Below are positions 29,653-38,453 of a stretch of DNA of 64,000 nt, in pieces. Location of the stretch: the NCBI GenBank assembly GCA_011526105.1, contig WYAZ01000191.1:124001-188000 (forward strand), read 5' to 3'. Origin of the DNA: Deltaproteobacteria bacterium. GTDB lineage: Bacteria; Myxococcota; Kuafuiibacteriia; Kuafuiibacteriales; Kuafuiibacteriaceae. The first letter of the stretch is position 1; every line of letters begins with the position of its first letter. Both the position numbers and the translations under genes were made by a program. The notes below the pieces were generated by a model that searched no databases, was not told the origin of the DNA, and saw nothing but the letters and a program-made list of their open reading frames with translations.

Positions 29653-32202
29653 TCAGTTCAACGTCTTCAAGATCCGCCGAATCGTGGGCACGTCCGGAGC
29701 GTCCGGGGCGAGTTCGACATAGCGCAGGAGGTGCTTCCTGGCGGTCTTCTTGTCTCCCTGACGCCGGTGCAGGGTTCCCAGGGATCGGTGGCAGGCGGCG
29801 GTGCCCTCGTCGATCTTGAGGCAGGTCTCGAACGCGAGCTGCGCCCGAGGCACCTGACCCGAGAGCAGGAGGCGATTGCCCTCGCGGAGGAGCTTGCCCA
29901 CCCGCTCTCGATCGACGCGCGACAATCGCTTGCCGCGAACGGGAGTCGGCCGAACGGCGGTCTCCTCGACGATGGGGTCGATCGGCGTCGGCTCCTCGCT
30001 CTCCCCCGCCTCGTTCATGTCCTCCGGGACCTCACCCGCCGTGACCTCGAGCGACCTGGGTGCGGGCGCGGGCATCTGGACCTCGGTCTCGGTCCGCGTC
30101 GCCACCCATCGCTCGGACGCGCGTGCGCTGGCATCGACCACCCGCACGAACGAGAAGGCCGCGCTCGTCTTGTGGGTGAGGGGCACCGAGCCGAGCGGCT
30201 TCTCGTCGACGAAGGCCGTCGTCCCCGCCGGCGCCGTGATTCGAAGTGAGGCCGGCGCCCAGCGCTTGTCGAAGCGCAGATCCTGTCGGCTCCGCCCCCC
30301 CAGCTCGGGACAACGAACGAGGCGCGCCCCAGCGAAGACCTGACCCTCCTTCGCACGCACCACCATGCTGCCGGGGACTTCCGTCGGGGGGCTGTCCGAG
30401 AGGTCCGTCTCGAGTCCCTCGAGAGCGATGCCCTCCGGCGCCACGAGTTCGACCTCGCACCCCGCCTCCGACGACAGCGGCAGCAGACGAATCCCGAGCG
30501 CGCCGCGATCGGGCAACACCACGCGCTGCGGTTCGTAGCCACGCGCCACCACCAGCACGACCGCCTGAGCGCCCGGCGGGACCAAGAACTCGAGCGGCGT
30601 TCGACCGAGCAACCGACCGTCGGCCTCGGCGACAACCTTGGCCCCAGTCGGCTGACTCTCGAGGCTGACCTGGTTGGTGGGCCCCGCCACGAGACTCCCG
30701 AGCGCGTCGATGGGCTCCGGCTTCGCACGCATGAACGCCGCGAGCGCGCCGAGCAGCACGAGCACCGCCACCACTCCCGCGACGACCTTCGGCGCGCCGC
30801 CGGTGCGAGGTGGGCGCGAAGGACTGACGAGCTGAGGCGACGGCAAGACCGGCTCGAGCGGACGCGCCACCGGCGCTGCCGTGCCCTCGAGCGCCGCCGG
30901 CGCGGGCGGCATAGGCGCCACGACCTTGGAGCTGGGCAGGATGCCCTCGGGCACGAGGCCGGGCAGGGACTCTTCGTAGCCCGGGAAGCTGCCGGTTGGC
31001 CGACGATGGGCGCCCTGAGTCTCGACGATCTCGCTCCATGGGCTCGCGCCCTCCGTAAAAACGGGCGGCGCCCACGCCGCCTTCTGGACCTCGTGGGTCT
31101 GCGCAACCGAGGCGCTCGCAGCGGCCGGGGTCGGCGGGGTCTCGGGCCTTGCGGCCGTGGGTGGATGTGCCTCCTCCTCCACCCACGGCATCGGACGCGA
31201 ACCCGAATCGGACACGAGATCCGCGTCCGCCCACACCGGGTCCTCATCGATGACGTCCAGATCAGCGATCGGGCTCGGCGGCGAAGGCTTCACAGTATCG
31301 ACCAACTCGAGGGCTCTGCGAGGCGGCTCGGTTTGATCGACGACCACCGGGATTTCGGCGTCTTCGAGATCGCCAAACATCGCGCCCCAGTCGGGTCCAT
31401 CGGGCGCCTCCGCGGGGGGCGGTGGCACCGCGGGTGCCATCGGCCGCGAAGGTATGGGCTCCGACTTCCGCGAGAGGGTCGAACTCTGAAGCAAGCTGTC
31501 TTGCAGCCTTCGCACCTCCAACATCGCTGCGTTCAGGTCGGGATACGCGCGGTCCGCGAGCTTCGCGAGCAGCGCGCGGCACTCGGCGGACAGCCCCGTT
31601 GAATCCGAGATCGCGCTGAGCACCTGGGAGATCCGGTGGAGGTCGCCCTGCACGGAGAGCGCTCCCGACTCCTCTTCGGGAAGAAGACGCGGGGCGGGAG
31701 TCGGCCTTTGGAGCCACGCGGCCGGGGCGGTGATGGGGAGACCCGCGACGTCGCAGGGTACGCCGGCGGAGGTGAGGAGCAGCGCCCCCTCGAACAAAGC
31801 CGGGTCGAATGCGCCGAGCGCGTGCAGCCGACCTGCGCGTGCGAGCAGGAGGCGCGCGGTCTCGAGGGTCTCTGCCTCGGAGAGCCGCCTTGATCGAGCG
31901 GGGTCGAGCAGTGTGAGGCCGGACCACGGGAGCGCCCAAAACAAGACTCGCGTGCCATCAGGCGCGTCGAAGCCGGCGTGGGTCGAGATCGAAAAGGAAT
32001 CAAAGAGCCGCGTCGTGAGCTTCGCGAGCCGTCGCTCGAGTTCGCGGAGCGCGTCGAGTTCTTCGTCGCGCGGGGCACGAAGGCGAAGGACCTGAACCAA
32101 GAGTCTTCGGCCGGCCGGGTCGACCGCCTCGGCCAACTCGAGCCCAGGGCCGACGACCAGAGTGCGCCTTACGTCGTGGGGGCCAATTCGAGCTTCGGAC
32201 AC
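29653..32202 (-). CDS. Pseudokinase-like/PEGA/TPR single-pass membrane protein
   Basis: An 849-residue protein. Residues 1 to about 235 resemble a Ser/Thr kinase fold with no catalytic residues: VAVK-type Lys is Gln in RRLLVQVLRL (about 35), the HRDLKPEN loop reads HALGAFDPALFEGALLL (127-143, same length, Asp to Ala, Lys to Phe, Asn to Ala) and DFG reads VAG (152-154). A long Pro/Ala/Asp/Glu-rich linker follows, then a membrane helix (471-491), a PEGA domain (511-563, GAKVVAEADGRLLGRTPLEF), a second PEGA-like segment (GTTAFVDEKPLGSVPLTHK) and a C-terminal TPR pair (GNRLLLSGQVPRAQLAFETC, GTLHRRQGDKKTARKHLLRY). It starts at GTG. A cytoplasmic signalling scaffold with a surface-facing sensor part is inferred. 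The kinase-fold reading is from alignment by eye. Confidence 0.7.
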   Translation of the reverse strand: MSEARIGPHDVRRTLVVGPGLELAEAVDPAGRRLLVQVLRLRAPRDEELDALRELERRLAKLTTRLFDSFSISTHAGFDAPDGTRVLFWALPWSGLTLLDPARSRRLSEAETLETARLLLARAGRLHALGAFDPALFEGALLLTSAGVPCDVAGLPITAPAAWLQRPTPAPRLLPEEESGALSVQGDLHRISQVLSAISDSTGLSAECRALLAKLADRAYPDLNAAMLEVRRLQDSLLQSSTLSRKSEPIPSRPMAPAVPPPPAEAPDGPDWGAMFGDLEDAEIPVVVDQTEPPRRALELVDTVKPSPPSPIADLDVIDEDPVWADADLVSDSGSRPMPWVEEEAHPPTAARPETPPTPAAASASVAQTHEVQKAAWAPPVFTEGASPWSEIVETQGAHRRPTGSFPGYEESLPGLVPEGILPSSKVVAPMPPAPAALEGTAAPVARPLEPVLPSPQLVSPSRPPRTGGAPKVVAGVVAVLVLLGALAAFMRAKPEPIDALGSLVAGPTNQVSLESQPTGAKVVAEADGRLLGRTPLEFLVPPGAQAVVLVVARGYEPQRVVLPDRGALGIRLLPLSSEAGCEVELVAPEGIALEGLETDLSDSPPTEVPGSMVVRAKEGQVFAGARLVRCPELGGRSRQDLRFDKRWAPASLRITAPAGTTAFVDEKPLGSVPLTHKTSAAFSFVRVVDASARASERWVATRTETEVQMPAPAPRSLEVTAGEVPEDMNEAGESEEPTPIDPIVEETAVRPTPVRGKRLSRVDRERVGKLLREGNRLLLSGQVPRAQLAFETCLKIDEGTAACHRSLGTLHRRQGDKKTARKHLLRYVELAPDAPDVPTIRRILKTLN

Positions 32203-32361
32203 TGATGCTCCGCGCGCATTCTAAGCGGCCGACCAGGCCTCGCTACCGTCATCGGACCCTCGGGTCCAGCCTGCCGGGGCCGCGCGAGCGCCCTCCCCGC
32301 GTGCGATCCGACACACTCGGTACGCTGGGCGGGGACGGGTGGCTCGTGTTAGCTTCCCCAG

Positions 32362-33009
32362 GTGGGTTGGTTCCTTCGAGTCTCGTTGGCTTCGGTCCTG
32401 TCGGCAGGTCTGATTCTGCCCCCGGCTGCGCTCGCAGGGAACCCCTACGAGGACCTCTTCGGGCGGAAACCACAGATGTGGACGGACCCAGAGGGGCGAT
32501 TCGCGATCGACCTTCCGGTCGGCTGGGAGGCCAAATACAAGGAAGGCGAGCCCCACGTGGCCTTTGTTCGCTTTGACCCCGACCAAGGCCTCTCGGCGCA
32601 GGTCACGGTCGAGCTCCGCCCCCTGCCCCCAAAGACACGGCTCAACCACTTCGTGCTGCGTGTCCAAGAAGAGACCAAGAAGCAGGCTCCGGGCTACACC
32701 ATCGTCGATCAGGACAAGGTCTCGCTGTCGGGCAACGAGGCCCGTCGCACGCTCTTTACGTATCAAGTCCGCGGCAACGCGCAGCTTACCAACGAGGTCG
32801 TGCAGGTCCTGATGGTGCAATCCGACCGGGGCTTCGTCATCACGCTCGAGACGGTGCTCGGAGGCCGAGCGCGTTTCTGGGAGGAGTTCGAGCTGATGAC
32901 CAAAGGCTTCTCTCCTCATGCCATCGCGGGCGCCTCCGGCGAGCGCTCGGGTGCACGCAAGAAGATCCGCTCCGGCGAGCTGGTCAACCCCGACGCGCTC
33001 AAGTACTGA
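32362..33009 (+). CDS. Secreted protein, PsbP/DcrB-like, function unknown
   Basis: A 215-residue exported protein: signal peptide (VSLASVLSAGLILPPAALA before GNPYEDLF), then a single domain with GRFAIDLPVGWEAKY, which resembles the start of PsbP/DcrB-type (DUF1795) domains. Its close relation to that family is my reading of one short motif. The tail carries a cluster of basic residues (GARKKIRSGE). Starts at GTG 32362 with no strong ribosome site. It lies divergent from the pseudokinase gene and 12 bp before coaX, so the two probably share a transcript. Confidence 0.8.
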   Translation: MGWFLRVSLASVLSAGLILPPAALAGNPYEDLFGRKPQMWTDPEGRFAIDLPVGWEAKYKEGEPHVAFVRFDPDQGLSAQVTVELRPLPPKTRLNHFVLRVQEETKKQAPGYTIVDQDKVSLSGNEARRTLFTYQVRGNAQLTNEVVQVLMVQSDRGFVITLETVLGGRARFWEEFELMTKGFSPHAIAGASGERSGARKKIRSGELVNPDALKY

Positions 33010-33021
33010 GCTGGCTCACAG

Positions 33022-33816
33022 ATGCTGCTCGCCTTCGACGTCGGGAACTCGAACCTCACGATCGGTCTCTATAAAAACGAACGCCTCGAGGATATCTGGC
33101 GGCTCCAAACCGTGCAGACCCGCACCTCGGACGAATACGGACTGCTCGTCCGCCAGTTCCTCGTGCTCGCCGGCCATCAGCCCAAAGACGTGACTGGCGT
33201 GATCCTCGCGTCCGTCGTTCCCGCGCTCACGGGCACGATTGAGCTATTGTCCGAGAAGCTCTTCGGGATCCGCGCGATGGTGGTGGGCCCGGGGCTCAAG
33301 ACCGGGGTCCCTATCCGATATGATCCCCCCAAGGACGTCGGCGCCGACCGCATCGTGAACGCCGTCGCCGCCTACGCTCGCGTGAGGAGCGCGTGCATCG
33401 TGGTCGACTTCGGCACCGCCACCACCTTCGACTCCATCACCGACCAGGGCGAGTACGCCGGTGGTGCGATCGCGCCGGGCATCCAGATCTCGATGGAGGC
33501 GCTCTTTTTGAGGGCGGCCAAGTTGCCGCGCGTCGAAATCGCTCGGCCCAAGTCCGTGGTGGGTCGAAGCACGGTCGAGTCGATGCAGTCGGGCGTCTTT
33601 TACGGGTACGTGGGCCTCGTGGACGGCCTCGTTCGCCGCATGCAGGCCGAGATGCAGGAGCGGCGAGACCCCGGGGTTCGTGGGACGCCAGTCCGCGTCT
33701 TGGGGACCGGCGGGCTTGCACCGGTGATCATGGAAGCGTCGGAGACCATCGAAGAGGTCGACGAGGGACTGACCCTCGAGGGCCTCTCGATGCTCTACCG
33801 GATGAACCGAAGCTGA
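33022..33816 (+). CDS. coaX: Type III pantothenate kinase
   Basis: A 264-residue ASKHA-fold kinase that phosphorylates pantothenate, the first step of coenzyme A synthesis. The phosphate-binding DVGNSNLTIGLY (residues 5-16), KDVGADRIVNAVAAY, the catalytic VVDFGTATTFD and GGAIAPGI segments, and the second glycine-rich loop VLGTGGLAPVI are all intact. Length is typical. Starts at ATG 33022. A type I or II kinase (coaA) is not seen. It follows a secreted-protein gene with a short gap and precedes an unrelated repeat protein. Confidence 0.96.
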   Translation: MLLAFDVGNSNLTIGLYKNERLEDIWRLQTVQTRTSDEYGLLVRQFLVLAGHQPKDVTGVILASVVPALTGTIELLSEKLFGIRAMVVGPGLKTGVPIRYDPPKDVGADRIVNAVAAYARVRSACIVVDFGTATTFDSITDQGEYAGGAIAPGIQISMEALFLRAAKLPRVEIARPKSVVGRSTVESMQSGVFYGYVGLVDGLVRRMQAEMQERRDPGVRGTPVRVLGTGGLAPVIMEASETIEEVDEGLTLEGLSMLYRMNRS

Positions 33817-33927
33817 TCGGGGGATTTTCCCGACCCATGAAGGCCGAACACCCACAGTGGCGATGACGTCGCTCTCGACCTCGACTAGGGTGTGATTCGG
33901 CGTACCGCGTGGTGGTGCGCTGCAGGC

Positions 33928-35064
33928 ATGAACGAACCGGTTGAAGTCCCCATCTGTCCGATCGCCCTCGAGGCGCTACCGCCGATGGCTCGGCGCGCCG
34001 TGGACCCAGCCTCGCCGGTCCCGGCCCGGCTCATGGCCGCCCGCGGCATGGCGCCCATGCAGCCCCGCGAGCTGGTCACCGCTCAGTTCGTCCTGACCTT
34101 CGACGCCGACCCGAAGGTCAGGGAGACAGCCGAGAAGGCGCTCACCAATCTCGACGCGCGCATCGCCAACTCGGTGCTCGTGGACCCCCAGCTCTCGGTC
34201 CACGTCCTCGACTATCTCGCCACGGCGCTCGCGCTCCGCGACGGCGACATCGAGCGCATCCTCCTCAACAACTCGACGCCGGACCGAGCGTACATCTACG
34301 TGGCGGAGATCTGCTCCGAGCACGTCTCCGAAATCATCGCCAACAACCAGGCGCGCCTCCTCAAGGCCCCGGAGATCGCTCGCGCCCTGACCAAGAATCC
34401 CAACGCCCGCAAGGCCACCGTCGATCGCGTCATCGACTTCCTCGTCCGAAGCAGCATCGTGCTCGACGACTCGATGGAGTTCGAGCGTGCGCTGCTCCGC
34501 CTGACCGGCGAAGAGCGCATGCGGATGGCCGACGAGGTCGACCTCCCGGCGGAGTACCTCGAGGGCTACGCCGAAGACGATGACAACGGCGAGCAGCGCC
34601 TGATCGAGGACGAAGGCGAAGGCGCCGAGGAAGACGAAGGCAAGAAGAAGAGCCTGGAGATGCTGCTGCGCAACATGAGCACCGGCCAGAAGGTGGCTTT
34701 TGCCACCAAGGGCAACAAGTCGGTTCGCAAACGGCTCATGACGGATGCCAACCGCGTCGTGGCCATGTCGGCGATCACTTCACCTGCGATCACGGAGACC
34801 GAGATCGCGGAGGCTGCCCGCTCTCGGGTCGTGAACACCGAGGTCATTCAGTACATCTCGAACCAGAAGGACTTCACGAAGAACTATCAGATTCGGTTGT
34901 CCCTGGTTCAGAACCCAAAGACGCACGTCGCCAAGGCGATGGCGATGGTTTCCACACTTCAGAAGCGTGACATCAAACAGCTCGCGGTCAACAAGTCGGT
35001 GCCGAGCCCCATCCGCTCGCTCGCCATGAAGATGCGGAAGACCGGCGACGGCAGTGCCGGTTGA
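33928..35064 (+). CDS. Uncharacterised HEAT-like helical repeat protein
   Basis: A 378-residue cytoplasmic protein without signal peptide or membrane segment. The N-terminal half is made of short helices with a hydrophobic pattern. An acidic linker (about residues 212-245, rich in Glu/Asp) separates it from a C-terminal domain containing GQKVAFATKGNKSVRKRLMT, AITSPAITETEIAEAARSR, YQIRLSLVQNPKTHVAKAM and LQKRDIKQLAVNKSVPSPIR. That latter pattern I recognise as recurring in deltaproteobacterial proteins of unknown function. The ATG at 33928 is favoured because the upstream frame looks non-coding. Convergent with the FrzS-like gene, gap 18 bp. No function is inferred. Confidence 0.75.
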   Translation: MNEPVEVPICPIALEALPPMARRAVDPASPVPARLMAARGMAPMQPRELVTAQFVLTFDADPKVRETAEKALTNLDARIANSVLVDPQLSVHVLDYLATALALRDGDIERILLNNSTPDRAYIYVAEICSEHVSEIIANNQARLLKAPEIARALTKNPNARKATVDRVIDFLVRSSIVLDDSMEFERALLRLTGEERMRMADEVDLPAEYLEGYAEDDDNGEQRLIEDEGEGAEEDEGKKKSLEMLLRNMSTGQKVAFATKGNKSVRKRLMTDANRVVAMSAITSPAITETEIAEAARSRVVNTEVIQYISNQKDFTKNYQIRLSLVQNPKTHVAKAMAMVSTLQKRDIKQLAVNKSVPSPIRSLAMKMRKTGDGSAG

Positions 35065-35082
35065 GCCCGAGCGCAACCCTCT

Positions 35083-36786
35083 CTAGGCCTGAGCTTCGCC
35101 GGGGCCGTCGATGTCGAAGCCCTCTGCGTCCGGCGCTTCGTACTCGTCCCCGGCCACCCGCTGGATTTTGGACTCCGAGTACCCAGCCTCGCGCAAGAAT
35201 GCCTGGGCGATATCCATCGCCTTGAGCGCCTTGTTTCGGATCTCTTCGGCGCGTTCGAGGCTGTCGCTCGCGGCCGCGCTCTCGCTCAAGGCGTCTGAGA
35301 GCTGACCGCGAAGCTGCTCGAGCTCGTGGTAGGCGGTGGAAAGATCCTGCTCGAGATCCCCAACCCGGGCTTGAAGGCCCGCGACTTCCTCTTCGTGCTG
35401 GTGGATGGTCTCACGGAGGCTCTGAGCCTCGGCCCCCGCGGCGCTGAGCTCGTTGCCAAGACGATCGATCTCCTTGACCTTTCTCGAGTAGCTCTCGTCG
35501 AGGGCGGCGAGCTGCCGGCTCAAGCGTTGTGCGTCGTCATCGCGCTCCTTGGCCTGACGCTCCGCGCTCCCGAGGGCGGCTTGTGCCTCCCGCAAGTCTA
35601 CTTGCAGGCTCCCCACCGCGTCTTCGAGCTCTGCTTCGTGGGCAGTAGAGGCGCTCAAGCGCTCTCGCAGATCCTGGTTCTGCGCCTCGAGGCTGCGCTC
35701 CATCTCCTCCGCGCGAGCCTTGGCGCCGGCGGCCACGCCTTCGGCGGCGGACTTCCCGCGCAGCGCTTCGTCGAGTGATTCCTCGAGTTCGACCACTCGA
35801 CCTTCGAGTTCAGCCTCTTTGTCGCGCCAAGTGATGAGCTCGCGCTCCTTCGTGTTGAGGTCCTCGCGAACAGTGAGCAGGTCTTTTTCGAGTGCATTAC
35901 GCTGCCGCTTCAGCTCGAGCACTTCACGCGATCCGCTCGGCGCCGGGGCCACCGAGGGTCGATGGCTCATCGCCTCCGCCTGGGCTTCGGCGGCCAACTG
36001 ATTGGCATAGGCTTCATCGCGGGCCCGCTCCGCGCTCTCTTTGGCACGCCGCAAGCTTTCCATCTCGGTCTTGATGGAAAGAAGCTCAGCCTGCAGCTCC
36101 GCCGTGTCGGCGCCAGGGTCGAGAACCCCCACGGTGGTCAGGGCCTCCGAGTCCTCGTCCACGTTCGGCAGAGCGGAACCGGCCGACGCGGCGAGCGCGT
36201 TCGCGAATGGACTCTCGTCGAAGGAAGACCGCATACCGCTTTGCGCGACGTCCAGGGTCGCCCCACCGAGCGAGGGGTCACCACCCGCGTACATCGAAGC
36301 GGCCTCCTCCGCCGAGAAGGCCTCGTCGTCGCTCATGGTCTCCGGGGGCGCCAGGTCCACCGGGATCTCGTCATCGATCTCGACCTCTTCCGGCCCGGAG
36401 GCCTGACCCGCAAAGAGGCCGAGGTGACCCTCCAAAAGTTCGACCAGGAGCGCCGGAGGAAAGGGCTTCTTCAGGTATTCTTCGGCGCGAGTCCGCAGCT
36501 TGCGATGGTTCGCGAACGTGTGCTCGTCGGCCTCGGAGCTGGTGAGAACCACCGGAACCGACTTCAGGATCTCGTCCTTCTTGAGCTTGTTGCAGATCAT
36601 GTAGCCGGAGACGCCCGGCAACTCGACGCACAGAATGATGGCGGCGGGGATGTTGATGCGCGCGAGGTCCAGTCCCGCTTTGCCGTCCGCGGTGAGGTTG
36701 GATTCAACCCCCACCGCGCGGAGCGCGTCAGAGAGCTGGTTTGCAAACGCTTCTTCGGCGTCGATGATCAGTACGGAAGCAGCCAT
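35083..36786 (-). CDS. FrzS/AglZ-like pseudo-receiver with long coiled coil
   Basis: A 567-residue cytoplasmic protein. Residues 1-125 form a CheY-like receiver (VLIIDAEEAFANQL, ILCVELPGVSGYMICNKLKK, VPVVLTSSEADEHTF, EYLKKPF). The phosphoacceptor Asp is replaced by Cys53, so phosphorylation at this site is not expected. The loop GYMICNKLKKDEILKSVPVV closely resembles FrzS. After an acidic, Ser-rich linker (130-225), residues 235 to about 520 are heptad-rich coiled coil, and the last 40 residues are an acidic tail. FrzS and AglZ are polarity proteins of myxobacterial gliding motility, so a related role is plausible but unproven. It lies 56 bp after the anti-sigma gene in the same direction. 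Confidence 0.85.
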   Translation of the reverse strand: MAASVLIIDAEEAFANQLSDALRAVGVESNLTADGKAGLDLARINIPAAIILCVELPGVSGYMICNKLKKDEILKSVPVVLTSSEADEHTFANHRKLRTRAEEYLKKPFPPALLVELLEGHLGLFAGQASGPEEVEIDDEIPVDLAPPETMSDDEAFSAEEAASMYAGGDPSLGGATLDVAQSGMRSSFDESPFANALAASAGSALPNVDEDSEALTTVGVLDPGADTAELQAELLSIKTEMESLRRAKESAERARDEAYANQLAAEAQAEAMSHRPSVAPAPSGSREVLELKRQRNALEKDLLTVREDLNTKERELITWRDKEAELEGRVVELEESLDEALRGKSAAEGVAAGAKARAEEMERSLEAQNQDLRERLSASTAHEAELEDAVGSLQVDLREAQAALGSAERQAKERDDDAQRLSRQLAALDESYSRKVKEIDRLGNELSAAGAEAQSLRETIHQHEEEVAGLQARVGDLEQDLSTAYHELEQLRGQLSDALSESAAASDSLERAEEIRNKALKAMDIAQAFLREAGYSESKIQRVAGDEYEAPDAEGFDIDGPGEAQA

Positions 36787-36842
36787 GGAACAGGCCGAGG
36801 CTACGGCCGCCCAGGGTCGGTGTCAAACTGCCGGCCTGGCGC

Positions 36843-37643
36843 TCAATAGCGGTGGTCGGCCTGTGCCGCGAGCCGCAAGAGCTCGTTCTGGTCCACGTCC
36901 GAGACCAGTGAGTACACCATCCGCTGGTCTCGATCCCGCCAAGAGACCACGTTGTATCCGCGCCTCTGGCCCACGAGCATCGTGCGATCGCCCATCCGGT
37001 GCTCTTTGAAACCCTCGGGTGAACGCACCGGTCGGAGCTCGGGCGCGGCGAACAGGGAGAGCTTGGCCCCGTGATGGTCATACATGACGTAGGCGGCGTC
37101 GCGATCGCGCAGACTCGCGAGGCGCGCCCCGATGAGACGAATCGAGCCGTCCTTCGCGCCGTCACGCAGCTCCGGCATTCGCACGGGGAAGCTCAGGTTG
37201 CGCCTCAGGAAGACGTCGACTTCGCTCTGGTCGAGCGTCGAGGCGCGGACCTCCGGCGGCAGATTGCTCGAGTGTCGCACCACCGCGTCCTCGAGCAGGG
37301 GATCCTCAGCCGGCTCCTTCGTGACCCCGTAGGCGACGACGCCCAGGCCCACGACAGCGGCCACCGCCCAACGGCCAGGTCGGCCCGCGGCCCGAAACTC
37401 GCCCTCTCGGAGTTGGCCGACGACTCGAGCCTTCAGGGCTTCACAAGGCACCGACTCTGCAGACTCGACCGACTCCGCGAGTCGTCGTCGAACCCCCGAA
37501 TGAACCCAGCGGGCCTGGTCGTGGAGCCGCTTGCAGAGGCGGCAGGCCGCGACATGAAGCGCGAGGTTCAGCTGCTCTTCGGGGTCGATCTCTCCATCCA
37601 GATCGAGCTGAACGAGGCGTTCGGCTTGTTTGCAGTCCATCAT
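36843..37643 (-). CDS. Membrane-spanning anti-sigma factor (zinc-binding type)
   Basis: A 266-residue protein. The N-terminal anti-sigma domain (zf-HC2 type) has the His-x3-Cys-x2-Cys motif HVAACRLC (about residues 30-37), preceded by LDLDGEIDPEEQLNLALHV. One membrane helix lies at about residues 91-107 (WAVAAVVGLGVVAYGVT). The C-terminal periplasmic domain contains SIRLIGARLASLRDRDAAYVMY, typical of anti-sigma factors that sense envelope signals. Such factors sequester their partner sigma factor, encoded just upstream in the same direction. The start is ATG-ATG at 37643 or 37640. Confidence 0.92.
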   Translation of the reverse strand: MMDCKQAERLVQLDLDGEIDPEEQLNLALHVAACRLCKRLHDQARWVHSGVRRRLAESVESAESVPCEALKARVVGQLREGEFRAAGRPGRWAVAAVVGLGVVAYGVTKEPAEDPLLEDAVVRHSSNLPPEVRASTLDQSEVDVFLRRNLSFPVRMPELRDGAKDGSIRLIGARLASLRDRDAAYVMYDHHGAKLSLFAAPELRPVRSPEGFKEHRMGDRTMLVGQRRGYNVVSWRDRDQRMVYSLVSDVDQNELLRLAAQADHRY

Positions 37644-37743
37644 CCCGCGCTTCTGCTAACCCCGAAGGAGCGCCGAGTGTTCCGGCGGGGTCGCTCGACT
37701 TTCAGGCCGAAGCGGCCCGGAGCGCAAGGTTTTGAGTTGAGCT

Positions 37744-38403
37744 CTAGGCGCTCGCGCGGTCCTTCTTTCGCTGGCGGTAGGTCTCGAGGTCGATGGTCTC
37801 ACCCGTCTCCTCGTCCAGCTCGGGGCTTACGATGCCCTCTCGAATGGCGTAGTCGTACAGGTGCTTCTGCAGAATGCGCCGCCCCCGGAAGAGCCGGCTC
37901 ATCACGGTACCGACCGGGCAACCCACGATCTCAGCGATCTCTTTATAGGAGAAATCCTGTATGTCGGCGAGAATCACCACCATCCGGAAATCGACTGGGA
38001 CTTGATCGAGCGCCTCCACCACCTCGTCCGAGAGCAGGCGGTCGAAGAAGTCGCTCTCCGGGTCTTGAACCGCCTTCACCTGCGCCGTCGAGATGAAGCG
38101 ATCGAGCATGACATCCTCGGCGGGGGCCTCGGCCAGCTCCTTCTCTTTCACCTTGCGACGGTACTTGTTGATGAAGGTGTTCGTGAGGATCTTGAACATC
38201 CAAGCCTTGATGTTGGTGCCAGGCTCGAAGCTGTCGAAGAAGCGAAACGCCTTCAAGTACGTATCTTGAACTAGATCCTCAGCATCCTTTGGGTTTCTCG
38301 TCAGCCTGAGCGCCGAGGCGAACAGCGCATCCATGTGCTCCATGCTGAGTCGCTCGAACTCCGTGCGATGATCCTGCTTGGGGGGCTTTCTAAATCCGAA
38401 CAT
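37744..38403 (-). CDS. ECF (sigma-70 family) RNA polymerase sigma factor
   Basis: A 219-residue group IV sigma factor. Region 2 reads NPKDAEDLVQDTYLKAFRFFDSF and IKAWMFKILTNTFINKYRR. Region 4 reads YKEIAEIVGCPVGTVMSRLFRGRRILQ (the DNA-binding helix-turn-helix for the -35 element). A long acidic linker with a basic C-terminal tail is retained. Partner: the downstream anti-sigma factor (100-bp gap). The 5' side has a good AAGGAG ribosome site and, 50-70 bases before the ATG, a near-consensus sigma-54 promoter. This would put an alternative sigma factor under the control of sigma-54. Confidence 0.94.
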   Translation of the reverse strand: MFGFRKPPKQDHRTEFERLSMEHMDALFASALRLTRNPKDAEDLVQDTYLKAFRFFDSFEPGTNIKAWMFKILTNTFINKYRRKVKEKELAEAPAEDVMLDRFISTAQVKAVQDPESDFFDRLLSDEVVEALDQVPVDFRMVVILADIQDFSYKEIAEIVGCPVGTVMSRLFRGRRILQKHLYDYAIREGIVSPELDEETGETIDLETYRQRKKDRASA

Positions 38404-38453
38404 GGGCTACTCCTTCGCGAACAACCTTCTCGGTTCCTCTGTTCCCACACCAG

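Noticed and set aside
32254-32267. Short palindrome ggaccctcgggtcc in the divergent gap before 32362
   Set aside because: Two-base spacing and chance frequency in GC-rich DNA; no sign of a binding protein.
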